Assembly: GCF_017876595.1 (NCBI RefSeq) | Contig: NZ_JAGIOG010000001.1 | Span: 310,001 to 374,000, forward strand | DNA from: Aeromicrobium fastidiosum | GTDB lineage: Bacteria; Actinomycetota; Actinomycetes; Propionibacteriales; Nocardioidaceae | Length of the DNA: 64,000 bases | Reading direction: 5' to 3' | Part shown: piece by piece, positions 38,087-48,089 of the stretch | Position numbering within the stretch: the stretch's first letter is position 1 | How the letters are laid out: each line of letters begins with the position of its first letter | Notes under the pieces: model-generated | Database searches by the model: none | What the model saw: the letters and a program-made list of their open reading frames with translations, nothing else | What the model was told of the DNA's origin: nothing | Made by a program: the position numbers and the translations under genes

Positions 38087-39379
38087 ATGGCCACACCTAC
38101 TCCCCCCGTTCAGCTCACGGACCTTGCCTCCTCCCTGAGACGGCACTGGACGACCGTCGCCGCGACGGCCGTCGTCGGGCTGCTGCTCGGGATGGCCGTG
38201 TCGGTCGTGCTGCCCTCGCGCTACGACGCCACCGCGACCGTGTCGGTCAACCCCATCACCGCGGACCCCCTCGGTGCCCAGGCCGATGCGGACCGCTCGG
38301 TCAGCATGCCGACCGAGGTGCGCACGGCGACCTCCGCGCAGGTCGCCGCCGCCGCGGCGACGGCGCTGAAGGCCGACCACCCGATGTCGGCGCAGGACGT
38401 GCGCGACGCGACGAAGGTCGAGTCGCCGGACGACTCCCTGATCCTCAGCATCCGGTTCTCGGGGGCCTCGGCGTCGGAGGCCGCGGCGGGTGCCGATGCC
38501 GTCGCCGAGGCCTACCTCGAGACGCGTCGTGCCGATGCCGCCGCGCAGGTCGAGCGGCTCCGGAAGACGGCCCAGGAGCAGGTCGCCGCGGTGCAGGCGA
38601 GCACCGTCGCACCCGAGAACGCCGGAGCCGTCCAGCAGCGTGCGCTGGCGATCCAGGCCGATGCCGCCGGCACCCGCCTGGCCGAGCTCAGCAACACCGA
38701 TGTCGACCCGGGCACGCTGATCGGCAAGGCCGACGTCCCCGACGAGGCCTCGAGCCCGGGGCTGGTCGCGCTGGGCCTGGCCGGCCTGTTCCTCGGCCTG
38801 CTCGCGGGCATCCCCGTGGCGCTGACCAAGAAGGAGGAGAACTCCGAGATCGGTGGCGTCGACGGCCTCCAGGCGATCGGCGACCAGATCGTGCTCGACG
38901 GCACCAAGGACACCAACCGTGCCGACACCTGGGACATCGCGGCGTTCATGCTGAAGATCCCCACCGACATCGGCATCGAGGACCCGTTCCTCATCATGGT
39001 CGACGCCGAGGAGGCCCCGGGCAGGACGATCACCCCGGGCCAGGAGCTCGTCGACGCGCTGTCCCGCCGCGGCCGCTCCGCCCGCTTCGTCGACGCCGGT
39101 GCGATCAACGAGGGCAAGATCAGCCGCGGGTGGCCGACCGACAAGAAGCGCGTGTCGTGGGCCGGCGAGATCATCATCATCGACACGACCAACCTGACGT
39201 CCGACGCCAACAAGGTGGCGCTGGCCACGCGGTCCGACTCGGTGCTCTTGGCCCGGTCGACGGCCGATGACGCAACGGCCCTGCGCCGCCTCGCCGGGCT
39301 GCTGCGGTCGAAGGGCGTCGACATCGCGCTGACCGCGCTGTTCCCGCCGCGGCCCGAGCTGATGACGCTCAACCGCTGA
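38087..39379 (+). CDS. Wzz-like chain-length protein with degenerate tyrosine-kinase-like C-terminal domain
   Basis: A 430-residue protein. It begins QLTDLASSLRRHWTTVAATAVV, with a helix (about 22-42), the LPSRYDATATVSV motif, a periplasmic-side region (about 45-220) and a second helix (about 223-243). The cytosolic part (244-430) has a BY-kinase/ParA-like core with GEIIIIDTTNLTSDANKVAL and ATRSDSVLLARST, but no Walker A. It therefore probably regulates polymer length without kinase activity, perhaps by binding a partner. AAGGA 7 bp before the ATG fits. The stop codon lies within a tandem 16-bp repeat. Confidence 0.8.
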   Translation: MATPTPPVQLTDLASSLRRHWTTVAATAVVGLLLGMAVSVVLPSRYDATATVSVNPITADPLGAQADADRSVSMPTEVRTATSAQVAAAAATALKADHPMSAQDVRDATKVESPDDSLILSIRFSGASASEAAAGADAVAEAYLETRRADAAAQVERLRKTAQEQVAAVQASTVAPENAGAVQQRALAIQADAAGTRLAELSNTDVDPGTLIGKADVPDEASSPGLVALGLAGLFLGLLAGIPVALTKKEENSEIGGVDGLQAIGDQIVLDGTKDTNRADTWDIAAFMLKIPTDIGIEDPFLIMVDAEEAPGRTITPGQELVDALSRRGRSARFVDAGAINEGKISRGWPTDKKRVSWAGEIIIIDTTNLTSDANKVALATRSDSVLLARSTADDATALRRLAGLLRSKGVDIALTALFPPRPELMTLNR

Positions 39380-39412
39380 GCCTCTGAACCGCTGAGCCTC
39401 TGAACCGCTGAG
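39371..39412 (+). repeat. Tandem 16-bp repeat across the stop codon
   Basis: AACCGCTGAGCCTCTG is repeated 2.6 times in perfect register (39371-39386, 39387-39402, 39403-39412). The first copy supplies the last codons and the stop of the Wzz-like gene, so each unit carries an in-frame TGA. Confidence 0.85.
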
Positions 39413-39420
39413 TCCCCGGA

Positions 39421-39448
39421 GCCGGGTCGCCCCTCGAGGCGGCCCGGC
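39421..39448. terminator. Hairpin terminator between convergent genes
   Basis: Arms GCCGGG (39421-39426) and CCCGGC (39443-39448) with inner CGCC/GGCG pairing and one G-T pair make an 11-bp stem, six-base loop, followed by TT. It ends the Wzz-like gene and the convergent flippase gene. Confidence 0.7.
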
Positions 39449-39473
39449 TTCGTCGCCTCCGGGCACCGTCCCG

Positions 39474-40976
39474 TCAGCCGCTGCGGTGCCGGACGAGCTC
39501 GGTCAGACCGAGACGGTGGCGCAGCGGGACGCTCGCCGCGACGAAGAGGACGGCAGCCACGGCCGTCGCCGTCGCCATGACGGCCAGGGACTCGCCGGCC
39601 ACGAGGCGCGCCGTCACGGTCGTGGCACCCACGAGACCGACGCTCAGCGCGACCGCCGTGCGCAGCTGGTGCCCGTGACCCGTCGGCCGGACGCCCATGA
39701 GGTGCTGCACCTGGTGGACGACCAGCGCGGTGTCGGCCAGGATCGTGACGGCCCAGGCGACCGCCGCCCCCTCGATGCCCCAGACCGGCACGAGCGTCAC
39801 GGTGAGCACGACGTTGAGCGTCAGCGCGGCCGCCTTGTCGGCGAGCTGCCAGCTGCTGCGCCCGCCCATCAGCAGGATCGTCTGCACGGTGCCGGCCGCC
39901 GTCGCCAGCGCCATCGCCACGCTCAGCACCGTCAGTGACACCGCCCCGTCCTCGAACCCCGGTCCGAAGATCGACAGCACGGCCTCGGGGAACACCGCCA
40001 GGACGACGAAGAACGGCCACGACATCCAGATCATGGCCGCCGTCACGAGGCCGTAGACCTGTCGCGCCTCGTCGACGGCACCGCGGGCCAGCGCGGCACT
40101 GATCTGCGGTCCGACCGCGACGCGTGCAGCCTGCTGGACGATCTCGCCGACCCGCGCGCACCGGGTCACGACGGCGTAGATGCCTGCCTGCTCCGCCGAC
40201 GTGAGCACTCCCACGAGGATCACGTCGAGCCACTCGAGCAGGATCTCGACCGTCGCGGACACCCCGCGGACCGCGCTGAACGTCCAGAAGTCGCGGGTGA
40301 GGCGTCGCCGGTCGACGTTCGAGGCGGGTGCCGTGCGCAGACCGCCGGCGCGACGCACCAGGAGGCGCAGGGCCACGGCGGTCGCGAGCACCAGCACGAC
40401 AGGCACCGGGACGAGCCAGGCGGTCAGCACCGCCGCGGTCCCTCCGCCCGCCGTGACCACCACCAGCACGCCGCCCAGGCGGAGCACCGGAAGCGCGATG
40501 TTCTGCAGCACCGGGTACGACAGGACGTCGCCGAGACCCCGGGTGACCGCGAGCATCACCGCGACGAGCGACGACAGCACCGCGACGCCGGCAGCGACGA
40601 TCACGAAGGTGCCGGACACATCGGGCAGGCGGACCGGCGAGAGCGCCACCGAGGCTGCCACGCCCGAGACCACGACGACACCGCCGACGACGACGGGGCG
40701 GACCGCGACGACGACCAGGTGCGGGACGTCCTGTGGACGTCCCGTCGCCCGGGCGACCGACAGATATCGGACGAGACCTGTGTCGGCACCGAGCTCGGCG
40801 ACGTTGGACGCCACCATGAACACCGCGACGACGACGAAGTACGTGCCGGCACCCTCGGTGCCCAGCTGGTGCCCCACGACGGCCGCCAGCACCAGGCCGA
40901 TGACCGACCCGGTCGCCCCACCGATCAGGTTGACCGCGCCCGACCAGGCGATACCGCGTGAGCCCTGCTCAGCCAC
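39474..40976 (-). CDS. Polysaccharide flippase (Wzx/MOP superfamily)
   Basis: A 500-residue integral membrane protein with about 14 hydrophobic segments, starting MAEQGSRGIAWSGAVNLIGG. Gly-rich LGTEGAGTYFVVVAVFM and the typical LGADTGLVRYLSVARA region are characteristic of the polysaccharide transport branch of the MOP superfamily. It should flip lipid-linked repeat units across the membrane. Its start overlaps the end of the O-antigen-ligase-like gene by 8 bp (40969-40976). It is the third gene of a run from 42998 to 39474. No ribosome-binding site is evident in the overlap. Confidence 0.9.
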   Translation of the reverse strand: MAEQGSRGIAWSGAVNLIGGATGSVIGLVLAAVVGHQLGTEGAGTYFVVVAVFMVASNVAELGADTGLVRYLSVARATGRPQDVPHLVVVAVRPVVVGGVVVVSGVAASVALSPVRLPDVSGTFVIVAAGVAVLSSLVAVMLAVTRGLGDVLSYPVLQNIALPVLRLGGVLVVVTAGGGTAAVLTAWLVPVPVVLVLATAVALRLLVRRAGGLRTAPASNVDRRRLTRDFWTFSAVRGVSATVEILLEWLDVILVGVLTSAEQAGIYAVVTRCARVGEIVQQAARVAVGPQISAALARGAVDEARQVYGLVTAAMIWMSWPFFVVLAVFPEAVLSIFGPGFEDGAVSLTVLSVAMALATAAGTVQTILLMGGRSSWQLADKAAALTLNVVLTVTLVPVWGIEGAAVAWAVTILADTALVVHQVQHLMGVRPTGHGHQLRTAVALSVGLVGATTVTARLVAGESLAVMATATAVAAVLFVAASVPLRHRLGLTELVRHRSG

Positions 40977-42264
40977 CGGTCTCGATCGGGTCGAGACCGT
41001 GACGTCGCCTGAGCAGCACCGCGGCCACGAGCATGATCGACAACAGCTGCATGATGTCGAGCCCGTAGATCACGATGATGACCGAGGCGACGACCAGGAC
41101 GCTGTGCAGCACGAGGTCGACGTCGCCGGGGGCACGCCACGTGCGCAGCGTCGTGCCCCACAGGAACGTCAGGAACAGCACGAGCCCGACGAAGCCGAAG
41201 CTGAACATCAGCATCCACACGTAGCCCTGCGTGCCGGCCGAGATCAGCGGCTCCGAGGCCGAGGGTCGCGGAGCGCCGTAGCCGAGCAGCGGCGACTGCA
41301 GGGTGCGCTCGAAGGTCTCCTGGTAGAGCGACCACCGCGTGCCCGACGAGTCGCCGTATTGCTGCCGCGTGCTGATCTGCCGCAGCAGCCCGTTGCCGAT
41401 CAGCACGGTCGCGCCGATGCCGGCCAGTGCCGCGATCGCCAGCACGGGTGCCGCCCGGTCACGGGCCACGAGCCGCACGATGACGTAGACCGCGGCCAGC
41501 ACGAGACCGGCGAACATGCCACGGTTGGATGTCGCCAGGGCCGGGGCGATCATCGCGACGAGACCCGCCACCACGACGACCCGGATGGCCAGCCGACGGG
41601 CCTGCAGGAAGCACGCCACCGCGACAGGTGTCAGCAGGACGATCGCCACGCCCCAGCTGTTGGCGTAGGGAAAGGGCGCTGACGGACGGACGAAGTCGAC
41701 GGGCGAGCCGAAGGGGTGCTGCACCTCGGCCAGGGGCGGGAAGAACAGGTCGCGCACGTAGTCGTTGCCGGTCAGTCCCTCCGGCAGCAGGAGACCCACG
41801 GGGGTCGACAGCCGCGCCTCGGGGAACATGAGCCCGAGCAGGCCGCCGACGATCGTGAACAGCCACACGAAGGTCAAGCCGTCGACGATCTGCCGGCGCG
41901 TCAGCCGGACACCCGCGGAGATCGTGTAGACGAAGGCCGTTCCGACGATCAGCAGGATCGAGAACCGGTAGGCGTAGCCGAGCAGACGCGCGCCCGAGTC
42001 GATCATCGCGACGCAGGGCACGACCCAGATGACGAAGGCCGTGAACGCGTAGACGCCCGGCACGAGCCGCGTCGCGCGGTGGTGCACCAGGTACGACAGC
42101 ATCACGACGGTCAGCGCCACGCCCGCGATGACGGTCGCCCCGAGCAGCCAGAAGACCGGGAACCCCCACAGCAGCGCGAGCACGGGCCAGGCCGGCAGGG
42201 CGTCGTGAACGTCGTCGACGACCGCCGCCCCACCCCGACGCGTGCCGACCTCAGAGCTCGTCAT
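40969..42264 (-). CDS. O-antigen ligase/polymerase-like membrane protein
   Basis: A 431-residue membrane protein with about 11 hydrophobic segments and a large extracytoplasmic loop between them (with LTGNDYVRDLFFPPLAEVQHPF). The motif TSNRGMFAGLVLAAVYVIVR and the late GTRWSLYQETFERTLQSPLLGYG are typical of the Wzy/WaaL O-antigen ligase or polymerase family. It probably polymerises repeat units outside the membrane. It overlaps both neighbours (40969-40976 and 42261-42264), so expression is coupled. Confidence 0.85.
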   Translation of the reverse strand: MTSSEVGTRRGGAAVVDDVHDALPAWPVLALLWGFPVFWLLGATVIAGVALTVVMLSYLVHHRATRLVPGVYAFTAFVIWVVPCVAMIDSGARLLGYAYRFSILLIVGTAFVYTISAGVRLTRRQIVDGLTFVWLFTIVGGLLGLMFPEARLSTPVGLLLPEGLTGNDYVRDLFFPPLAEVQHPFGSPVDFVRPSAPFPYANSWGVAIVLLTPVAVACFLQARRLAIRVVVVAGLVAMIAPALATSNRGMFAGLVLAAVYVIVRLVARDRAAPVLAIAALAGIGATVLIGNGLLRQISTRQQYGDSSGTRWSLYQETFERTLQSPLLGYGAPRPSASEPLISAGTQGYVWMLMFSFGFVGLVLFLTFLWGTTLRTWRAPGDVDLVLHSVLVVASVIIVIYGLDIMQLLSIMLVAAVLLRRRHGLDPIETGG

Positions 42265-42998
42265 GCCTGCTCCCGGGGCAGCGCGCCCAGCTCACGGTGG
42301 CGCCGGACCACGGTGGCGACCAGCAGCAGCGCGTTGAGCGCCGCGAACATCCCGTAGACCGCGAGGTACGGCGTGGTCCAGGCCCACAGGAGCACGACGA
42401 GGTTGAGCAGGCCCGTGTCGGCCGGCGCCTGGATCCAGACACCGAAGCGGGGCACCGAGGCCGGACCGGCGACCGGATCGCGTCCGGCGAGCTGCTCGGC
42501 GAGGATCTGCGCGAAGAACCGGACGGACGACACGACGGCGAAGCCCAGCGGCACGAGCAGGACCACGTCGGGGACGTCAGCGAACCGGACCAGCCCGACC
42601 AGCACCGCGAGGTGGAACAGCAGGTGCCGTGCCGCGTCGACGACGTGGTCGAGCCACTCCCCCGCCGGCGACCCGGTGCCTCGCAGTCGCGCGAGCTGTC
42701 CGTCGGCCGAGTCGAGCGCGAAGCCGAGCTGCAACAGCACCGTCGCGCCGACCGCGACCGGTACGGACGGGGCCACGCCCACGAGCAGGCCAGCCGCGGC
42801 CAGGAAGGCGACGAAGCTCGCGGCGGTCAGCTGATCGGGGGTGGCACGGGTCTGCGCCACACCGGCGGCGATGCCCCGGCCGAGCCGGCGGTTGACGACG
42901 CGCATGTACCAGGGGACGCCGGCGCCGCTCTTCTGGGCACGGGCGAGAGCGTCGTAGTGGGCTCGCACCCCGGGACGATCGACCACGGGCGCGGTCAC
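42261..42998 (-). CDS. CDP-alcohol phosphatidyltransferase family protein
   Basis: A 245-residue membrane enzyme. The family signature D-x2-DG-x2-AR-x8-G-x3-D-x3-D is exact: D96, D99-G100, A103-R104, G113, D117 and D121 (SADGQLARLRG then EWLDHVVD). It transfers a phospho-alcohol from a CDP-linked donor. The TagD-like gene in the same region could make the donor. The GTG start at 42998 overlaps the stop of the fibrinogen-like gene by 4 bp (GTGA). The substrate pair is unknown. Confidence 0.88.
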   Translation of the reverse strand: MTAPVVDRPGVRAHYDALARAQKSGAGVPWYMRVVNRRLGRGIAAGVAQTRATPDQLTAASFVAFLAAAGLLVGVAPSVPVAVGATVLLQLGFALDSADGQLARLRGTGSPAGEWLDHVVDAARHLLFHLAVLVGLVRFADVPDVVLLVPLGFAVVSSVRFFAQILAEQLAGRDPVAGPASVPRFGVWIQAPADTGLLNLVVLLWAWTTPYLAVYGMFAALNALLLVATVVRRHRELGALPREQA

Positions 42999-45877
42999 TT
43001 CGTCCCCGACAGCGCCAGGTCCATGCTCATTGAGGGAGTCAGGCGGTAGTTGGAGTGCACCTCGACCGCGACGGTGTTGGTGCCGTCGACCAGCAGGCTT
43101 GGCGGCACCGTGAACGTGACGGGGCTGGCCAGCGCCGTCGCGGTGCTCGGGGCCGATCCGGCGTAGGTGGTCGGGGTCAGGGCACCTGACGGGAGGTTGC
43201 TGCGACCGACCTCGGTGCCGTTGACGTAGACCGCGATGCCGTCGTCGGCCCGCGTCGTCAGCGTGAGCCGGGTCAACGACCCGACGTCCTGGGCCGTGAA
43301 CTGGCGCCGGAAGTACGAGGTCAGCGGCCGCGTCGAGCCGGCCGGCACGTCGACGTTCGTCGCGATCGCGCCGGTGCCCCAGCCCAGAGCCGCCGAACCC
43401 GTGCGCCACGAGGCAGCGTCGAACGTCCTCGCGGTCCAGTCGGACGGCACCGTCACGGACTTGTCGACGAGGTACGACCACGTCGAGCCGGCGGCGACCA
43501 GCGGCACCGTCGTGACGGGCGCACCGGCAGGCGGCCCGACCACGGCCGTCGACGCCGACCGGTTGCCCCACGCATCGGCCGAGCGGACGGCGAAGCGGTC
43601 GGTGCTGACCGAGCCCGCGATCGTCAGCTCCTTGGACGTCGTGAGCCCCACGACCCGGTCGTTGCGCAGCACCTCGTAGGTCGTGCCGGACGGCGCCGAC
43701 GAGCTCCACGTCAGGCGTGCGTCCGAGCCGCTGAGGGAGACCGCGAGGCTGTTGGGCCGGGACGGGGCCGTGTGCGGGCGCACCGCGAAGCGCGCGAACC
43801 CGCCGACCCACTGGTTGGCACCGTTCTCCTTGACGGCGCTGGTCAGCGTGCCGCCGGCCCACAGGGTGCCGTCGGAGGCGACCATCAGCGCCCAGGCACC
43901 GCGGCCCTCGCGGGCGCGCATCTCGGGCGTGAACTCGGGCGCGTAGTCGCCCGTCTTGGCGTCCCAGGCCCCGACGTAGTAGATCTTGTCGGCCTGCGAC
44001 CACGAGATGTTGGTCGAGCCGGGCGTTGTCGTCGTGTCGAAGTCGGACGTGTCGGAGTAGTTCCAGTTCTCGCAGTGGCAGCCCCCGAACACCAGCCCGT
44101 TGCCGCCCGTGATGGCCTGGAGGTCACCGCCGTCCTTCGTGATGTGCGTGTTCTGCAGCGCCAACGTCGAGGCGCTGTAGGCGAACATGCTGTGCTGCGA
44201 GCCGCCCAGCCACACCTTGCCGCCGACCTGCTTCACCGCCTGCTGGTAGCGCGCGGAGCCCGCGGTGCTGAACGTCGGCTGCCACTCCTTGGCGCGGTTG
44301 GCCCCGGACGCCGTGCTGATCGCGGCTGCACGGTCGGCGACCGCGCCGCCGCGCATCGTCGTGAAGTAGCCCGAGAAGTAGACCGTCGTCCCGTCGTCGC
44401 TGACGTCGATCGCGGTGCCGGTGCCGTTGAAGTCGGGGTTCCAGGCGTTGTCGGCGATGCCGGTCGACAGGCTGATGCGTGCCCCGCCCTTGGCGTAGCG
44501 CTCCGCGGTGCCGGGGCGCAGCAGGTGCGTGAAGGCACCCGTGAGGTAGAGGTAACCGCCGCTGACGTCCATGCCGCGGACCGAGACTTTCCCGCCGGTC
44601 AGGCGGTTGGCGAGGACCGTCGTGAAGCCCGTGTCGACCGCTCCGGTCGACGGGTCGAGCACCACGAGCCCCGCACGGGACACACCGTTGACCGTCGCGA
44701 ACTCACCGCCGACCGCGAGCTTGCCGCCCGGCAGCGCGACGAGCGACTTGACCTGGTTGTCGAGCTTCGGCGTGAACGAGCGGATGTAGGCGCCCGTGGT
44801 GGCGTCGAAGGCCGCGAGGTAGGGCTGCGCCACGACGTCGGAGCCCGTAGCCGACGCACCCTTCTGCACCGTCGTGAAGTTGCCGCCCACGTAGACCGTG
44901 CCGCCGACCTGGGCGAAGGCCTGCACCTCGCCGGACGTCTCGGCCGATCCGCCGGCACCGATGCCGGTCACGCCCCACTCGGTGGCCAGCGCGCCGTTGC
45001 GCGGGGCGGCGCGGATGGTCTCCGGTGCCGTGCCGGCGTCGGGGACTGTCGTGAACGAGAGCTGCGAGCTCAGCAGCTTGGGGCGGATGAAGACCTGCGA
45101 GAACGGGACGGCATAGGCCCCGCCCCCGTTCTTGGAGTAGAGATAGCTCGTCGCCGACGTGCTGCCGGTCACCTGGCTGCCGTACGTGAAGCCGCGCGTG
45201 TAGGAGTTGGCCGGGTCCTCGGCCGTCCAGATGCGCTTGTACGCGTCGTCCGTGCCGAAGTTGCGGGTCGTCGTGCCGGAGCCCGTGGCCCCGTCGATCG
45301 CGAACGAGGCGAGGGGGAACCCGGCGGGCAGCGCCCAGCTCCACCGGTCGCGCGAGCCGGAGCGGAACGTCCACCGCGACTCCTGCCAGTCGGTGCCGGC
45401 CGCGTTGCGCGCGCGACGCACCCGCACACCGCTGCCGTAGGTGAGGTCGTCGATGCGCTTGCCGCCCATCAGGCCGTCGATGACGGTCGAGCCGAGCTGG
45501 CGCGGCGAGAAGGCCGCAGTGCCGGTCACGGTGCCCGCGACCTCGGCCGCGGTGCCCCTGCCGTCGTAGGTGTAGGCCCACCCGTCGCGGCCGCGACCGA
45601 TCAGGGCCCAGCCGCCGCCGTCGGTGGTCTGGTCGCAGTAGATCTTGGTCGGCACCTTCAGCTGCGGGGTGAGGATCCAGTACACCTGGCTGGGTGCCGA
45701 CGAGTCGTTCTTCTTGATCTCCCAGCAGGAGGCGGCGGCGGTTGCCTGGGTCAGGCCGTCGACGACCGGAGCGGCCGATGCGGGGGCCGCCGCGATCGTG
45801 AGCCCGGTCGAGACGACGGCGAGGGCGATCGCAGCACGAAGGCCAGTCCGCCAGGTCAGCTGGGAGTGTGCGCGCAC
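42995..45877 (-). CDS. Large secreted fibrinogen-like/beta-propeller surface protein
   Basis: A 960-residue protein with a Sec signal peptide (about 1-36, ending PASAAPVVDG). Residues about 49-270 look like a fibrinogen-related domain: SCWEIKKNDSSAPSQVYW and the YCD-type KIYCDQTTDGGGWALIGRG. A long region (about 290-735) has propeller-like strands (VYVGGNFTTVQ, YLAAFDATTGAYI, LAVGGEFATVNGV). A fibronectin type III-like domain follows (TAPSRPNSLAVSLSGSDARL) and a final beta-sandwich (YLVDKSVTVPSDW) ends the protein. It is secreted, with no LPXTG or C-terminal helix. Its stop overlaps the CDP-alcohol transferase start, linking it to the polysaccharide genes. Confidence 0.85.
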   Translation of the reverse strand: MRAHSQLTWRTGLRAAIALAVVSTGLTIAAAPASAAPVVDGLTQATAAASCWEIKKNDSSAPSQVYWILTPQLKVPTKIYCDQTTDGGGWALIGRGRDGWAYTYDGRGTAAEVAGTVTGTAAFSPRQLGSTVIDGLMGGKRIDDLTYGSGVRVRRARNAAGTDWQESRWTFRSGSRDRWSWALPAGFPLASFAIDGATGSGTTTRNFGTDDAYKRIWTAEDPANSYTRGFTYGSQVTGSTSATSYLYSKNGGGAYAVPFSQVFIRPKLLSSQLSFTTVPDAGTAPETIRAAPRNGALATEWGVTGIGAGGSAETSGEVQAFAQVGGTVYVGGNFTTVQKGASATGSDVVAQPYLAAFDATTGAYIRSFTPKLDNQVKSLVALPGGKLAVGGEFATVNGVSRAGLVVLDPSTGAVDTGFTTVLANRLTGGKVSVRGMDVSGGYLYLTGAFTHLLRPGTAERYAKGGARISLSTGIADNAWNPDFNGTGTAIDVSDDGTTVYFSGYFTTMRGGAVADRAAAISTASGANRAKEWQPTFSTAGSARYQQAVKQVGGKVWLGGSQHSMFAYSASTLALQNTHITKDGGDLQAITGGNGLVFGGCHCENWNYSDTSDFDTTTTPGSTNISWSQADKIYYVGAWDAKTGDYAPEFTPEMRAREGRGAWALMVASDGTLWAGGTLTSAVKENGANQWVGGFARFAVRPHTAPSRPNSLAVSLSGSDARLTWSSSAPSGTTYEVLRNDRVVGLTTSKELTIAGSVSTDRFAVRSADAWGNRSASTAVVGPPAGAPVTTVPLVAAGSTWSYLVDKSVTVPSDWTARTFDAASWRTGSAALGWGTGAIATNVDVPAGSTRPLTSYFRRQFTAQDVGSLTRLTLTTRADDGIAVYVNGTEVGRSNLPSGALTPTTYAGSAPSTATALASPVTFTVPPSLLVDGTNTVAVEVHSNYRLTPSMSMDLALSGTK

Positions 45878-45903
45878 GTGAAGGATCCTCGGTGTCAGGT
45901 GCA

Positions 45904-45924
45904 GGCACGACGGGACGTCGTGCC
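45904..45924 (-). terminator. Perfect hairpin after DUF779
   Basis: GGCACGACG and CGTCGTGCC are perfect 9-bp arms with a 3-base loop, 53 bp downstream of the DUF779 stop on the reverse strand. No strong T-run follows. Confidence 0.55.
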
Positions 45925-45976
45925 GTTCACCAGAGGAGAGACACGACGGCCCGGGACATGACGCCGGTTCGGCCGG

Positions 45977-46366
45977 TCAGCGCGCGGGCTCGGACGACAG
46001 GAGCGCTGTCTCCTCCTCGGTGAAGACCCGCGAGCGGATGATGAACCGGTTGCCGGTGGGCCCCTCGATCGAGAACCCGGCACCCCGCCCCGGCACCACG
46101 TCGATCGTGATGTGGGTGTGGGACCAGTAGGCGAACTGCTCGCGCGAGATCCACACGGGGGCGACCTCGGACGCCCCGTAGTCGAGATCGCCCAGGTGGA
46201 CGTCCTGGTGCCCCGTCAGGAAGGTGCCCTGCGTGAAGCACATCGGGGCCGACCCGTCGCAGCATCCACCGGACTGGTGGAACATCAGCGGTTTGTCGTG
46301 GGACGCCCGAAGGCCGCGGAGGAGCTCCGCAGCCTTCGGGGTGATCGCCACGCGATCCACGGTCAC
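45977..46366 (-). CDS. DUF779 family protein
   Basis: A 129-residue small protein with the family's Cys cluster HQSGGCCDGSAPMC and a YWSHTHITIDVVPGRGAGFSIE region. It is commonly found beside acetaldehyde dehydrogenase genes in actinobacteria and proteobacteria, and its function is unknown. Here it begins 10 bp after the aldehyde dehydrogenase stop, at a GTG, so it is the second gene of that operon. The cysteines could bind a metal, which is inference. Confidence 0.88.
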   Translation of the reverse strand: MTVDRVAITPKAAELLRGLRASHDKPLMFHQSGGCCDGSAPMCFTQGTFLTGHQDVHLGDLDYGASEVAPVWISREQFAYWSHTHITIDVVPGRGAGFSIEGPTGNRFIIRSRVFTEEETALLSSEPAR

Positions 46367-46376
46367 AGGCTGGCCA

Positions 46377-47900
<1,524 letters not shown>

Positions 47901-47930
47901 GGGGGATGCTCCTTCGGATCGGGGTTCTGT

Positions 47931-47946
47931 CGTGACCGTAGTCACA
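47931..47946. promoter_or_regulatory. CRP/GlxR-type palindrome upstream of the aldehyde dehydrogenase gene
   Basis: CGTGACCGTAGTCACA matches the cAMP-receptor-protein consensus TGTGA-N6-TCACA except for its first base. The same arrangement occurs before the GAF regulator gene (49395-49410). Confidence 0.55.
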
Positions 47947-48042
47947 TCCGGGTTGCTCCAACGTTGCAGCGCGCGGCTCGTTCCTCACCGCCCCAGCGGC
48001 TCCTCCGTCGCCGCTGCCGGGCTTCGCCCGGGCGCTTGTCTC

Positions 48043-48089
48043 GCTTCGCTCGACCAATGGGTCAGAGCTTCGCTTGACCAGGGGTCAGA
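48043..48089. repeat. Tandem imperfect 24-bp repeat at the regulator gene's 3' end
   Basis: Two adjacent imperfect copies, 48043-48066 and 48067-48089, share GCTTCGCT, GACCA and GGGTCAGA. The second copy overlaps the stop codon of the regulator gene (48085-48087). A CGGGCTTCGCCCGG palindrome lies just beside it (48018-48031). Confidence 0.6.
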
